Shown: piece by piece, positions 37,411 through 45,669 of the stretch
Numbering within the stretch: the stretch's first letter is position 1
How the letters are laid out: each line of letters begins with the position of its first letter
Source: JAOUEA01 sp963719165
Lineage (GTDB): Bacteria > Actinomycetota > UBA4738 > HRBIN12
Assembly: GCA_963719165.1 (NCBI GenBank)
Contig: CAVRAV010000001.1
Span: forward strand, 434,001 to 498,000
Reading direction: 5' to 3'
DNA length: 64,000 bases
Translations under genes and position numbers: made by a program
Notes under the pieces: generated by a model
The model's database searches: none
What the model was told of the DNA's origin: nothing
What the model saw: only the letters and a program-made list of their open reading frames with translations

Positions 37411-39018
37411 ATGACGCGTTTCCGTCTACTCGTAGCAGGTTCGGTGGTGATGGCGATGCTCGGCCTCGTGGCCCCGCACGCCGTCGTCGCCAAGACCCAC
37501 GCGCCGCGCTGGGTGTTGCACATGAAGCGCTACCCCGGCAGCATCTCCAACGGTGTGCGGTTCAACCTCGATCCCCAGGTCATCCGCGCGCGGTCCGCCC
37601 ACGCGGCGCGCCTGGCGCCGCCGAGGTCGGGCCAGAAGAACGTACAGATGAACAGCGACAGCTACCCGCAGTTGCCCCAGAACGAAGAGTCCGTGGCGTA
37701 CAGCACGGACAACCCGAAGATCGCGGTCGCGGCCGCCAACGACTACGTGAGCGGCGGGAACATCGTCATGCGCACGACCGACGGCGGCAAGCATTGGTCG
37801 AGCACGGCCGTCGTGCCGGTCTTCTATCCCACGCGAGACTCGTGCAGCGGCGGTGACCCGTCCGTGGCCTACAGCTCGCGCGATCACGCGTTCTACATGA
37901 GTCAGCTCTGCTTCTTCCGCACGATGACCCCGTCGGAGGTCCAGGTCTACGTCTCGCTCGACAACGGGAAGACGTGGACGCCCGGCCGCCAGTCGGCGGT
38001 CGCCGCCACCAACTACGACGCGAACACCGGGACGACCGACGGCGCCATCTTCAACGACAAGCCGTTCCTCACGGTGGACAACAACAAGCACAGCCCCTAC
38101 TACGGGCGCCTCTACGTCACGTACACGCGGTTCCACATCCTGGCCAACGGGTCGAGCGATTCCTGCCCGATCCAGCTGTCCTACACGGACGACGTGCCGG
38201 CGCAGAACCCTCAGCTCACGACCTGGACGCACACCTCGGTGGTGCCGGACGATTACGGCGGCTCCGCGGTGGGCGAGTCGGCCGATCAGTTCTCGGTGCC
38301 GGTCGTCGAGAAGAGCGGCGCCCTCGACGTGGCCTACGTGCTCGAGGAATGCAACACGAGCATCGACCACGGCCTGCGGTTCCAGAAGTCGACCGACGGC
38401 GGTGCGAGTTTCCTGAACCATCCGGTCAAGGTGAACAAGCCGGGCCAGTGGAAGGACAACCCGAACTCGGCCGACCTCCTTCCGACGACGGCCTTCCGAG
38501 CTCCCAACACCGTTTCGATGGCGTACAGCCCGACGACCGGGACGCTCGCCTACGTCTACACGAACTACAAGTCGGGCCGGGCCAACGGCAACATCGACGT
38601 GAGCCTTTCCCACAACGGCGGCATGACCTGGTCGAACGCGCAGACGATCAGCCTGCAGAACGGCCACCCGGCGCGGAACAACCAGTTCTTCCCGTGGATC
38701 GCCGCCGACGAGCACGGCCGGTTCGTGGCCATGTGGCTGGACCGCCGGCAGGACCCCAACAACCACGACATCGGGACCTTTGAGGCTCGGTCGCTGAACG
38801 ACGGCGGGTGGTGGAGGAACCTGCGGATCAGCACCAAGACCTGGAACCCGGACCTCGGGTTCTTCACCTCGGGCGCGTTCATCGGCGACTACAGCGGGAT
38901 CGCCGCCAACACCAAGGTGATCTATCCCGTGTGGACCGATGGCCGCAATTCGAACATCGCGAAGACCGGCATCGGTGAGACCGACGTCTTCACCGACGTC
39001 GAGATCGGAGGACACTAG
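37411..39018 (+). CDS. Secreted BNR/Asp-box propeller protein (sialidase-like fold)
   Basis: A 535-residue exported protein with a signal peptide of about 27 residues. Asp-box motifs recur (R-T-T-D-G-G-K-H-W, S-L-D-N-G-K-T-W, K-S-T-D-G-G-A-S-F, S-H-N-G-G-M-T-W), typical of six-bladed sialidase-fold propellers. The arginine triad of true sialidases cannot be confirmed, so glycan binding or hydrolysis is only suggested. It lies between two glycosyltransferase genes and ends at a palindrome shared with the convergent cluster. Confidence 0.78.
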   Translation: MTRFRLLVAGSVVMAMLGLVAPHAVVAKTHAPRWVLHMKRYPGSISNGVRFNLDPQVIRARSAHAARLAPPRSGQKNVQMNSDSYPQLPQNEESVAYSTDNPKIAVAAANDYVSGGNIVMRTTDGGKHWSSTAVVPVFYPTRDSCSGGDPSVAYSSRDHAFYMSQLCFFRTMTPSEVQVYVSLDNGKTWTPGRQSAVAATNYDANTGTTDGAIFNDKPFLTVDNNKHSPYYGRLYVTYTRFHILANGSSDSCPIQLSYTDDVPAQNPQLTTWTHTSVVPDDYGGSAVGESADQFSVPVVEKSGALDVAYVLEECNTSIDHGLRFQKSTDGGASFLNHPVKVNKPGQWKDNPNSADLLPTTAFRAPNTVSMAYSPTTGTLAYVYTNYKSGRANGNIDVSLSHNGGMTWSNAQTISLQNGHPARNNQFFPWIAADEHGRFVAMWLDRRQDPNNHDIGTFEARSLNDGGWWRNLRISTKTWNPDLGFFTSGAFIGDYSGIAANTKVIYPVWTDGRNSNIAKTGIGETDVFTDVEIGGH

Positions 39019-39048
39019 CGCGAACAGATCCGCGTTCGTTGCGACGAG

Positions 39049-39074
39049 AAGGGGCGGCCGATCGGCCGCCCCTT
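39049..39074. terminator. 26-bp perfect palindrome between convergent genes
   Basis: AAGGGGCGGCCG/ATCGGCCGCCCCTT is fully self-complementary. It lies 30 bp after the BNR gene stop and 10 bp before the stop of the convergent gene, so it can act as a two-way terminator. The flanking T-tracts are short. Confidence 0.65.
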
Positions 39075-39084
39075 CCGCCTGTTA

Positions 39085-40131
39085 TCAGGGACGTGGGAGC
39101 AGACCCTCGGCCATGGGAGCGGACTCGATCGCGTCGGGCAGGAGCGCGCCCGCCGCCTCGATGTTCGCTTCGGCACCGGAGTTCGCGCTCACGCGTCCTC
39201 CATCGATACCGTCGGCGACGCGGCCCCGAGCCCGGTCGTACACGGCCGTGCCCATGTGGTCGACGTGGCCGAACCAGTTCCTCGCGTCCGCCGCCGCGAG
39301 GCCCCATCTCCGATCGCCGGAGGCGACGGCCAGACGATGGAGTCCGAACACCACGCTCGACACGTCGTAGGGCGTGACGCTCGGCCGATCGAACCCGGCG
39401 CGCACCTCGGGCTCCAAGTAGGTGGCCGCGCTCCGCCGCGCGGCCTCGACGAAGGTGGGTTCGTCGAGCGCCACGCCCGCGTCGGCCAGCACCCCCTCCT
39501 GAACATGCGCCCACAGATGAGGTGCGCCGCGTTCGTCGGGGTTGTTCATCAGGACGCCGCCTTCCTCGAGGGCCGCGATCTCCCGGCCCCACCGGCGCAC
39601 GGATGGCTCGAGGTCCGCGCGCCCGGCCTGCGCGATCAGGCGCAGTCCCACCTCGACGTGCAACGCGCGCACGTCGGGTGGGGCCTGCGCCGTCTCGACG
39701 TGTTCGAGACCTCGCCGGACCGCGTCTCCCGCGCGCTCGTCCCCGAACGCGAGCCACGCGCGGCTGAGGCCGCAGAGCGCCCGCGCGTGCCAGAAGTTCT
39801 GGCCCACGGACGAGGTGAGGCCTCCCACGTTCCGCCGCCCGTCCCAGTCGTAGACGAAGTTGACCCAACGCCCGTCGGGCTCCTGCATCCACAGCACGAA
39901 CGCCATGAGGCCGCGAGCCCAGCGTTCGATCGACTCCGACTGACTGCGCTGCCAGACCCGGCAGAGCAGGCCGAGCAGGCGCGCGGCGTCGTCGACGCAC
40001 GCCACGCCCTCGAAGCCCGACTCGCGGGCGGCCACCGTTTCGTCGTTCCCGCCTGCGTATACCGCGACGGCGAAGGCGCCGGGGCCGGCCGCGGGCAACG
40101 GCCGGGTGAGGCGCGCGAGCTGCCTCAGCAC
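39085..40131 (-). CDS. (alpha/alpha)6-barrel protein associated with glycan metabolism
   Basis: A 348-residue helical-repeat protein: repeated pairs of helices with G-F-E-G-V-A-C-V-D-D-A-A-R, W-M-Q-E-P-D-G-R-W-V-N-F and A-R-A-L-C-G-L-S-R-A-W. This is the style of (alpha/alpha)6 toroid glycosidases/epimerases often mislabelled as glycosyltransferases. No catalytic residue can be assigned with certainty. Its GTG start overlaps the end of the GT4-GH130 gene by 7 nt, so the two are co-translated and likely act on the same glycan. Confidence 0.75.
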   Translation of the reverse strand: MLRQLARLTRPLPAAGPGAFAVAVYAGGNDETVAARESGFEGVACVDDAARLLGLLCRVWQRSQSESIERWARGLMAFVLWMQEPDGRWVNFVYDWDGRRNVGGLTSSVGQNFWHARALCGLSRAWLAFGDERAGDAVRRGLEHVETAQAPPDVRALHVEVGLRLIAQAGRADLEPSVRRWGREIAALEEGGVLMNNPDERGAPHLWAHVQEGVLADAGVALDEPTFVEAARRSAATYLEPEVRAGFDRPSVTPYDVSSVVFGLHRLAVASGDRRWGLAAADARNWFGHVDHMGTAVYDRARGRVADGIDGGRVSANSGAEANIEAAGALLPDAIESAPMAEGLLPRP

Positions 40132-42527
40132 GGTTCGAGCTGCGCCAGGATGTCGCTCAGCACGAAGTCCGCGGCCGCCAGGGATTCGTCGGAGGCCCCG
40201 TAGTAGACGCGGATCCTTTCCGGGTCCAGAACGATGTGCCCACTTGGGAACACGACGTCATGGAGGAACCCCAGGTGCTCGTAGTCCACCTCGGGCACGA
40301 GCAACGGTTGAGGGGTGCGGGCGAGCACGATGGAGGGGTCAGCGGCGTCGAGCAGCAGCGCGCCCATCCCGTAGCGGTTCGTGCGGTCGGCACCGTGATA
40401 CAGCTCGAGCCAGCCCCCTTCGACGCGGATGGGAACGAGGCTCGCCCCGATCCGCGTCTCGTCCCACCGTCCGGGGCGGGGCAGCGCCACGGGCCGATGC
40501 CCGCCCCAATGCAGCAGGTCCGGCGATTCGGCGAGCCAGATCCCCAGGACGTGGTCGAACGAGGCCGGCATCGGGCGGGTGAAGGCGAGGTAGCGTCCGC
40601 CCACGCGCTCGGGGAACAGCACGGCGTCCTTCTGATCGGGCTGGAGGATGAGACCGCGGCGTTCGAACGTGACGAAGTCCTCGGTGCGGAGCAGGCTCGT
40701 GGTGATCCCCAGCCGGCTCACCGACACGTAGGTGATGTGGAACACGCCATCGATCTCCGTGACGCGGGGATCCTCCACGCCGTATTCCTCCAACGTGGTC
40801 GCGGCCGCGACGGCGGGGGCAGGATCCACCGCGAAGGCCACGCCGTCGGAGCTGCGGGCCACGCGCAGGTGCGACACGTGCGTCAGGTAGTCGACGTACC
40901 CGTCGTCGCCACCGCGATGCCCGTCGGCGGGATCGCGGTAGCGGATCGATCGCGGGTCGCGGAGGTCGATGCCCGGCAGATCGCGCGGGACGTACCCCAG
41001 CACAACGGTGGGCCCTTCGTCGCCCATGCTGAAGAACGGGACGCCGACCAGTTGGGTCAGGTCGGACCCGGCCGGCAGTGGCGTGAGCGTCGGCTCTGCT
41101 CCCGCCAGGTCGAGGAGCATGGCTCCTTCGGGGAGCTTTCCGCGCAGGCGCGGGCGCTCGGCCACGCGCAGGAGGGCGATGACCTCCTCTCCGAGGCGCG
41201 CCATGCCGGCGTTGATCGTGGAGACGACCTCCATCCCCGGCTGGGACGGAGCCACGTCCGCCGGCGTGATGAGCGGGTTCTCCGCGAGCCGCGCGGCGAG
41301 CGGAACGCCCATGGCGCCGCCGGGTCGGGGCCGGGCGGGGGCCACCGCCGGGACGGACGCGACGAGGTCCTCGAGGGTCTTCACGAATCGATCGCCGGTC
41401 CTGGGCCAGGCGAACTCGTGCGCGTACGCATAGGCGTTGTGCTCCAGCCGGGCCTTCCGGTCTGGGTCGTCCATGAGGCCGTTCAGGGCCTCGGCGATCT
41501 GTCCGGGCGAGCGGAAGTCAACGAGGATGCCCCGGTCCTCTGCGAGCGCCTCCTTCGCGTGCAGGTACGGCGTGGAGACCACCGCCTTGCCGGCGCCGAG
41601 GGCGTAGCTCAGGGTCCCGCTCGTGATCTGATTCGGATCCAGGTACGGCGTCACGTAGATGTCGCTCGCCAAGAGGAACTCGATGATGTCGTCCTGGCCG
41701 AGGTACTGGTCCACGAACGCCACGTTCTCGTTCACCCCGAGTTCCTCCACCGTCGCGATGAGCCGATTGCGGTACTCCTCGCCTTGGCGACGCAGGAGCT
41801 CCGGATGCGTCTGTCCCGCGACGAGGTAGAGCACATCGGGGTGCCGCGCCACCACGGCCGGCATCGCCTCCAGGACGTACTCGAGCCCCTTCCCCGGCCC
41901 CACCAGTCCGAACGTCGAGACGATGGGACGCCCATCGAGGCCCAGCTTCTCCTTCAGGCGCCGCCGGCCCTTCGGCTCGATGTGAGGCATCCCGTGCTGG
42001 ATGACGGAAACCGGCGTGCTCACCCCATAGACCTCATCGAGGATCCGCACGGCCGACTCGGCCATGACGACGAGCCCGTCGGCGGCCTCGGCGATCCGCC
42101 GCACGGCGGCCCGTACCGCAGGCGTGGGATCGGGGAGCACGGTGTGCATCGTCACGAGGCTCGGCTTTCGGACCTCATCCAGGAACGCGCCCAAGTGATC
42201 TTCGTACGTTCCCTCGATCCAGCGCTCGCCTTCCCACCCCTCGTCGCGCCAGAGCCCGTAGAGCCCGAACTCGTGTTGAACGCACACGACGTCGATGTTG
42301 GACGCTGCGATGGCCCGCGCCGCCCCCGCGTATCCTTCGGGCGTTCCCTGCTGGATGCGCCAACGGACCTCGCGGCCGTAGGCGCGCACCACGTGGCGTT
42401 CGTCGATGGCCGCTACCCTCGAACGGACGGTTCGGTCGGCGACGTGCACGGCTTTGATCAGGTCCGACGTGAACGTGGCGACGCCACAGCGACGCGGGGG
42501 ATAGGTGGAGACGAAGGCAACGCGCAT
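40125..42527 (-). CDS. GT4 glycosyltransferase - GH130 mannoside phosphorylase-like fusion
   Basis: An 800-residue two-domain protein. Residues 1-395 are a GT4 glycosyltransferase (start V-S-T-Y-P-P-R-R-C-G-V-A-T-F; donor part G-L-V-G-P-G-K-G-L-E-Y, V-A-G-Q-T-H-P-E-L). Residues about 440-800 form a five-bladed GH130 domain with G-V-E-D-P-R-V-T, the conserved E-D-P-R active-site segment, and L-Y-H-G-A-D. GH130 enzymes phosphorolyse or hydrolyse beta-mannosides. ATG 42527 lies 6 nt after a TACAGT box on the minus strand. A Pro/Ala-rich linker joins the halves. Confidence 0.87.
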   Translation of the reverse strand: MRVAFVSTYPPRRCGVATFTSDLIKAVHVADRTVRSRVAAIDERHVVRAYGREVRWRIQQGTPEGYAGAARAIAASNIDVVCVQHEFGLYGLWRDEGWEGERWIEGTYEDHLGAFLDEVRKPSLVTMHTVLPDPTPAVRAAVRRIAEAADGLVVMAESAVRILDEVYGVSTPVSVIQHGMPHIEPKGRRRLKEKLGLDGRPIVSTFGLVGPGKGLEYVLEAMPAVVARHPDVLYLVAGQTHPELLRRQGEEYRNRLIATVEELGVNENVAFVDQYLGQDDIIEFLLASDIYVTPYLDPNQITSGTLSYALGAGKAVVSTPYLHAKEALAEDRGILVDFRSPGQIAEALNGLMDDPDRKARLEHNAYAYAHEFAWPRTGDRFVKTLEDLVASVPAVAPARPRPGGAMGVPLAARLAENPLITPADVAPSQPGMEVVSTINAGMARLGEEVIALLRVAERPRLRGKLPEGAMLLDLAGAEPTLTPLPAGSDLTQLVGVPFFSMGDEGPTVVLGYVPRDLPGIDLRDPRSIRYRDPADGHRGGDDGYVDYLTHVSHLRVARSSDGVAFAVDPAPAVAAATTLEEYGVEDPRVTEIDGVFHITYVSVSRLGITTSLLRTEDFVTFERRGLILQPDQKDAVLFPERVGGRYLAFTRPMPASFDHVLGIWLAESPDLLHWGGHRPVALPRPGRWDETRIGASLVPIRVEGGWLELYHGADRTNRYGMGALLLDAADPSIVLARTPQPLLVPEVDYEHLGFLHDVVFPSGHIVLDPERIRVYYGASDESLAAADFVLSDILAQLEPC

Positions 42528-42533
42528 CGGGCA

Positions 42534-42571
42534 ACTGTATCCGACTCGTACGCGTCGGCCGGAGCTAAGCT
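42534..42571. promoter_or_regulatory. Divergent promoters, GT4-GH130 and ABC exporter
   Basis: A minus-strand TACAGT (complement of 42534-42539) ends 6 nt before the GT4-GH130 ATG. A plus-strand TAAGCT (42566-42571) lies 2 nt before ATG 42574 and 8 nt before ATG 42580 of the ABC gene. The whole divergent control region is under 50 bp, so the clusters could share an operator. Confidence 0.5.
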
Positions 42572-42573
42572 CG

Positions 42574-43562
42574 ATGGAGATGTTGACGACCACCCAGACC
42601 GAAGCGGCTTCGCCCGATACCGACGGGGTCGTGATCCGCACCCAGGGACTCAGGAAGGTCTACGACACCGGGGTGACGGCGGTTGAGGATCTCGATCTCG
42701 AGGTCCACGAGGGTGAGATCTTCGGACTGCTCGGGCCGAACGGCGCCGGAAAGACCACCACGGTCGGCATGCTCACCACGCGGGTGGTCCCCACCGCCGG
42801 CACGGTGACGGTGGCCGGCATCGACGTCGTCGCCCACCCCTCCGAGGCGAAGGCCCTCATGGGTGTGGTGTCGCAGACGAACACGTTGGACCGGAGCCTC
42901 ACCGTCTGGGAGAACCTTTACTTCCACGGGCGCTACTTCGGGATCAGCAAGGGCGAGTCCAAACGCATCGCCACGCAGATGCTCGAGGTGTTCCGGCTCG
43001 CGGATCGAGCCAAGGCCGACGTCGCAACGCTCTCAGGAGGGATGGCCCAGCGCCTGATGGTCGCGCGGAGCATCCTGCACCGTCCCCGCACGCTCTTCCT
43101 GGACGAACCCACCTCGGGGTTGGACCCGCAATCGCGGATCGCGTTGTGGGAGATCATCGGGGAGATCCATCGCGAAGGGCAGACGGTCGTACTGACAACG
43201 CACTACATGGAGGAGGCCGAAAGGCTCTGCGAGCGCGTGGCGATCATGGATCACGGGAAGCTGCTCGCCCTCGACACGCCCGATGCCCTGAAGCGATCCG
43301 TCGGGGGGACTCCGTCGTGCAGATCAAGGCCGGCGAGGAGCCGGATCGGCTGGCGGCCCACCTCCGCGACCTCGACGGGATCACGGGCACCACCGTGATC
43401 GGCGAAACGGTCCAGCTCACCGCGCAAGGCTCCGGGGGCCTGCTCCCGCGCGTCATCGCGAGCGCCGAGGCCGGCGGCTTCACCGTCCACGACGTCTCCA
43501 TCGACGAGCCGACGCTGGAAACCGTGTTCATCAACCTCACCGGCAAGGACCTCAGGGAATGA
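42574..43562 (+). CDS. ABC transporter ATP-binding protein (ABC-2/DrrA type), frameshifted
   Basis: Reconstructed 329-residue ATPase. Walker A G-P-N-G-A-G-K-T-T, signature L-S-G-G-M, Walker B L-F-L-D-E-P-T-S-G-L-D-P and the H-loop histidine T-T-H-Y are present in the first frame. The C-terminal ~85 residues, from D-S-V-V-Q-I-K-A-G, are in another frame. They join if the G6 run at 43303-43308 is given one more G, restoring a 330-codon gene. The true start may be ATG 42580. The stop overlaps the permease gene (ATGA). Confidence 0.85.
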
Positions 43563-44405
43563 GTGCACAAGCCAGCGATACGCGCGTCGCGCTGCCGTCG
43601 GTCGCGCCGTTCAGGAGCACGCCGCTGATCGCGTTCGGCGCGTTGCTGCTGCGCGATCTCGCGGTGTTGCGCAAGAACTTCATCGAGTTCGTGCTGCGCA
43701 CCGTCATGCAGCCCCTACTCTTCGTCTTCGTGTTCACCTACGTGTTCCCGCTGATCGGCCAAGGAGTGGGCGGCACGTCGGGGCAGGCGGAGTTCTCCAG
43801 CATCCTCGTACCGGGGGTGATCGCGATCGCGTGCATCTTCCAGGGGATCCAGGCGGTCGCGCTGCCGCTCGTGCAGGAGTTCGGGTTCACCCGGGAGATC
43901 GAGGACCGCGTCATGGCGCCGCTCCCGGTATGGGCCGTCGCCTCCGGGAAGCTGCTTGCGGGCGCCGTTCAGGGGCTCATCGCGGCCGCGATCGTGTTCC
44001 CGCTCGCGCACTGGATCCCCGTCACGCCGGTGCACCTTCAGGTCATCTGGATCCGACTCCTCACCATCCTGCCGCTCGCCTCGGTGACCGGCGCCGGCCT
44101 CGGGCTGGTGATCGGGACGCGCGTCGACCCCCGGCGCGTCCCGCTGATCTTCGGACTGGTCGTCATCCCGATCACGTTCCTCGGGGCGACCTACTACCCC
44201 TGGGCGGCCTTGACGCCGATCCCTTGGCTCAAGGGTCTCGTCCTGCTCAACCCGCTCGTCTACATGAGCGAGGGGATGCGGTATCTCGCTCACGCCGTTC
44301 GTCGAGCACATGTCGTACTGGGGTATCTACGGCGGCCTCGTGCTGTTCGCCGCGCTGCTCGCGGGCGTGGGCATCACGGGGTTCACGCGCCGCGTGCGTT
44401 CCTGA
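43559..44405 (+). CDS. ABC-2 type permease, frameshifted near C-terminus
   Basis: Reconstructed 281-residue membrane protein with six hydrophobic segments, of the ABC-2/DrrB type that exports lipids, drugs or polysaccharides. The frame breaks at about 44282-44291 (T-A-T-C-T-C-G-C-T-C). Dropping one base continues as L-T-P-F-V-E-H-M-S-Y-W-G-I-Y-G-G and ends at the TGA at 44403. It starts inside the stop of the ATPase gene. The transported molecule is unknown; the neighbouring glycan genes make a glycoconjugate plausible. Confidence 0.82.
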
Positions 44406-44513
44406 CAGCGGACGGGTCGTAGTCCCTTCGGCGCGCAGGTCGAGCCTTTCGGCGGCGGGGAGATGCCCGACGGACGGATGGCCGGGCGCTCGCTCACCCT
44501 TAGGCTGTGCGTC

Positions 44514-44702
44514 ATGCGTATCGATAGAACGACACCGGCCCCCGCCCTGCCCGCCGTCCGCTCCTTCGACAACACCGAGCTCCGCAATCGACTGGCCGGC
44601 CAACTCGTCGGCGAGCCGGACCTCTCGGAGCTGCAGCAGCTCGCTCGCTCGCGTACCGATGAGTCCGCGGGTTCCGCCCGGCGTCGCAGGCGCGGCCAGT
44701 AG
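44514..44702 (+). CDS. Small hypothetical protein
   Basis: A 62-residue, charged protein with a helical middle (S-F-D-N-T-E-L-R-N-R-L-A-G) and a very basic C-terminus. ATG 44514 lies 7 nt after a TAGGCT box (44501-44506) and has no ribosome site, in line with other leaderless starts here. No family recognised. Confidence 0.45.
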   Translation: MRIDRTTPAPALPAVRSFDNTELRNRLAGQLVGEPDLSELQQLARSRTDESAGSARRRRRGQ

Positions 44703-44777
44703 CCTCACCGCGCTCCTCCCGCCGTTCCTCGTGGTCCTGAGATATCGTTCGGAAAGACCGACGAGGAGGGCGCTCCC

Positions 44778-45635
44778 ATGTCCGCATCAGATCCACTTGG
44801 CTCGTCGCCGCGGCCACACAGCATCGCCCAGGATGTGGGTCGCCTGGAGCTGGACCGCGACGAGATGCATCGCAGCTTCCACGACCCCCAGTACGAGGGT
44901 CGGCGTCTGTTCTCGGAGCTGATCGGGACCTTCTTCCTCGTCCTCGTCGCCTGCGGCGGCGCGGTCGTCAACGCCCAGAGCAACGGTCAGATCCCGCTCG
45001 CCGTCCGCGTGGTCGCGCCCGGCCTGATGGTGATGGCCATGATCATGTTCATGGGGGCGGTCTCCGGCGCCCACTTCAACCCCGTCGTCTCGCTCGCGTT
45101 CGCGGCCCGGGGGGACTTCCCGTGGAAGCGCGTGCCCGGCTACCTCGTCGCGCAGATCCTCGGGGCGCTTGCTGCCGTGCTGTTCCTGCGGGCCACGCTC
45201 GGCAACATCGGCGGACTGGGCGTCACCGAGCCCGGGCCGGGCATCTCGGCCGGGACGGCGCTCGTTTTCGAGGCCGTCCTCACCCTCGGGCTGCTCAGCA
45301 CGATCCTCGGGACCGCGTCGGGGGCACAGAACGTGGGTGTGCTGGGCGCCATCGCGGTCGGCTCCTACATCGCTCTGGCCGGGCTGTGGTCCGCGCCGAT
45401 CAGCGGCGCCTCGATGAACCCGACCCGTTCGCTCGCGCCGGTCATCGTCGGCGGCGATTGGTCGAACTGGTGGGTGTACGTGGCCGGACCGCTCGCAGGT
45501 GGTGCCCTCGCCGTAGGCGTGGCGTGGGTCCTGCGCGGACGTGGCGGCGGCATCCGAGGCAAGATGGCGGCCCAGGGTGAGGTCACGCTGAGCGGGGGCG
45601 GCGACGACGCCGAGGATGTCGCAAAGCCGATCTGA
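44778..45635 (+). CDS. Aquaporin/glycerol-facilitator (MIP) family protein
   Basis: A 285-residue MIP channel with a hydrophilic N-terminal extension of about 42 residues, six membrane helices and two half-helix loops. The usual N-P-A boxes are changed: N101-P102-V103 in G-A-H-F-N-P-V-V and N214-P215-T216 in G-A-S-M-N-P-T-R. The asparagines and the arginine after the second box are kept, so a pore is likely; selectivity cannot be read from this. GAGGAG precedes the ATG. Confidence 0.88.
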   Translation: MSASDPLGSSPRPHSIAQDVGRLELDRDEMHRSFHDPQYEGRRLFSELIGTFFLVLVACGGAVVNAQSNGQIPLAVRVVAPGLMVMAMIMFMGAVSGAHFNPVVSLAFAARGDFPWKRVPGYLVAQILGALAAVLFLRATLGNIGGLGVTEPGPGISAGTALVFEAVLTLGLLSTILGTASGAQNVGVLGAIAVGSYIALAGLWSAPISGASMNPTRSLAPVIVGGDWSNWWVYVAGPLAGGALAVGVAWVLRGRGGGIRGKMAAQGEVTLSGGGDDAEDVAKPI

Positions 45636-45669
45636 GGGACGTCCCGGAGCGGGGAGTAGGACTGATCGC

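Noticed and set aside
40236..42686. 816-codon plus-strand open frame opposite the GT4-GH130 gene
   Set aside because: Shadow frame, His/Arg/Asp-rich with no domain; the minus-strand protein explains the open reading.
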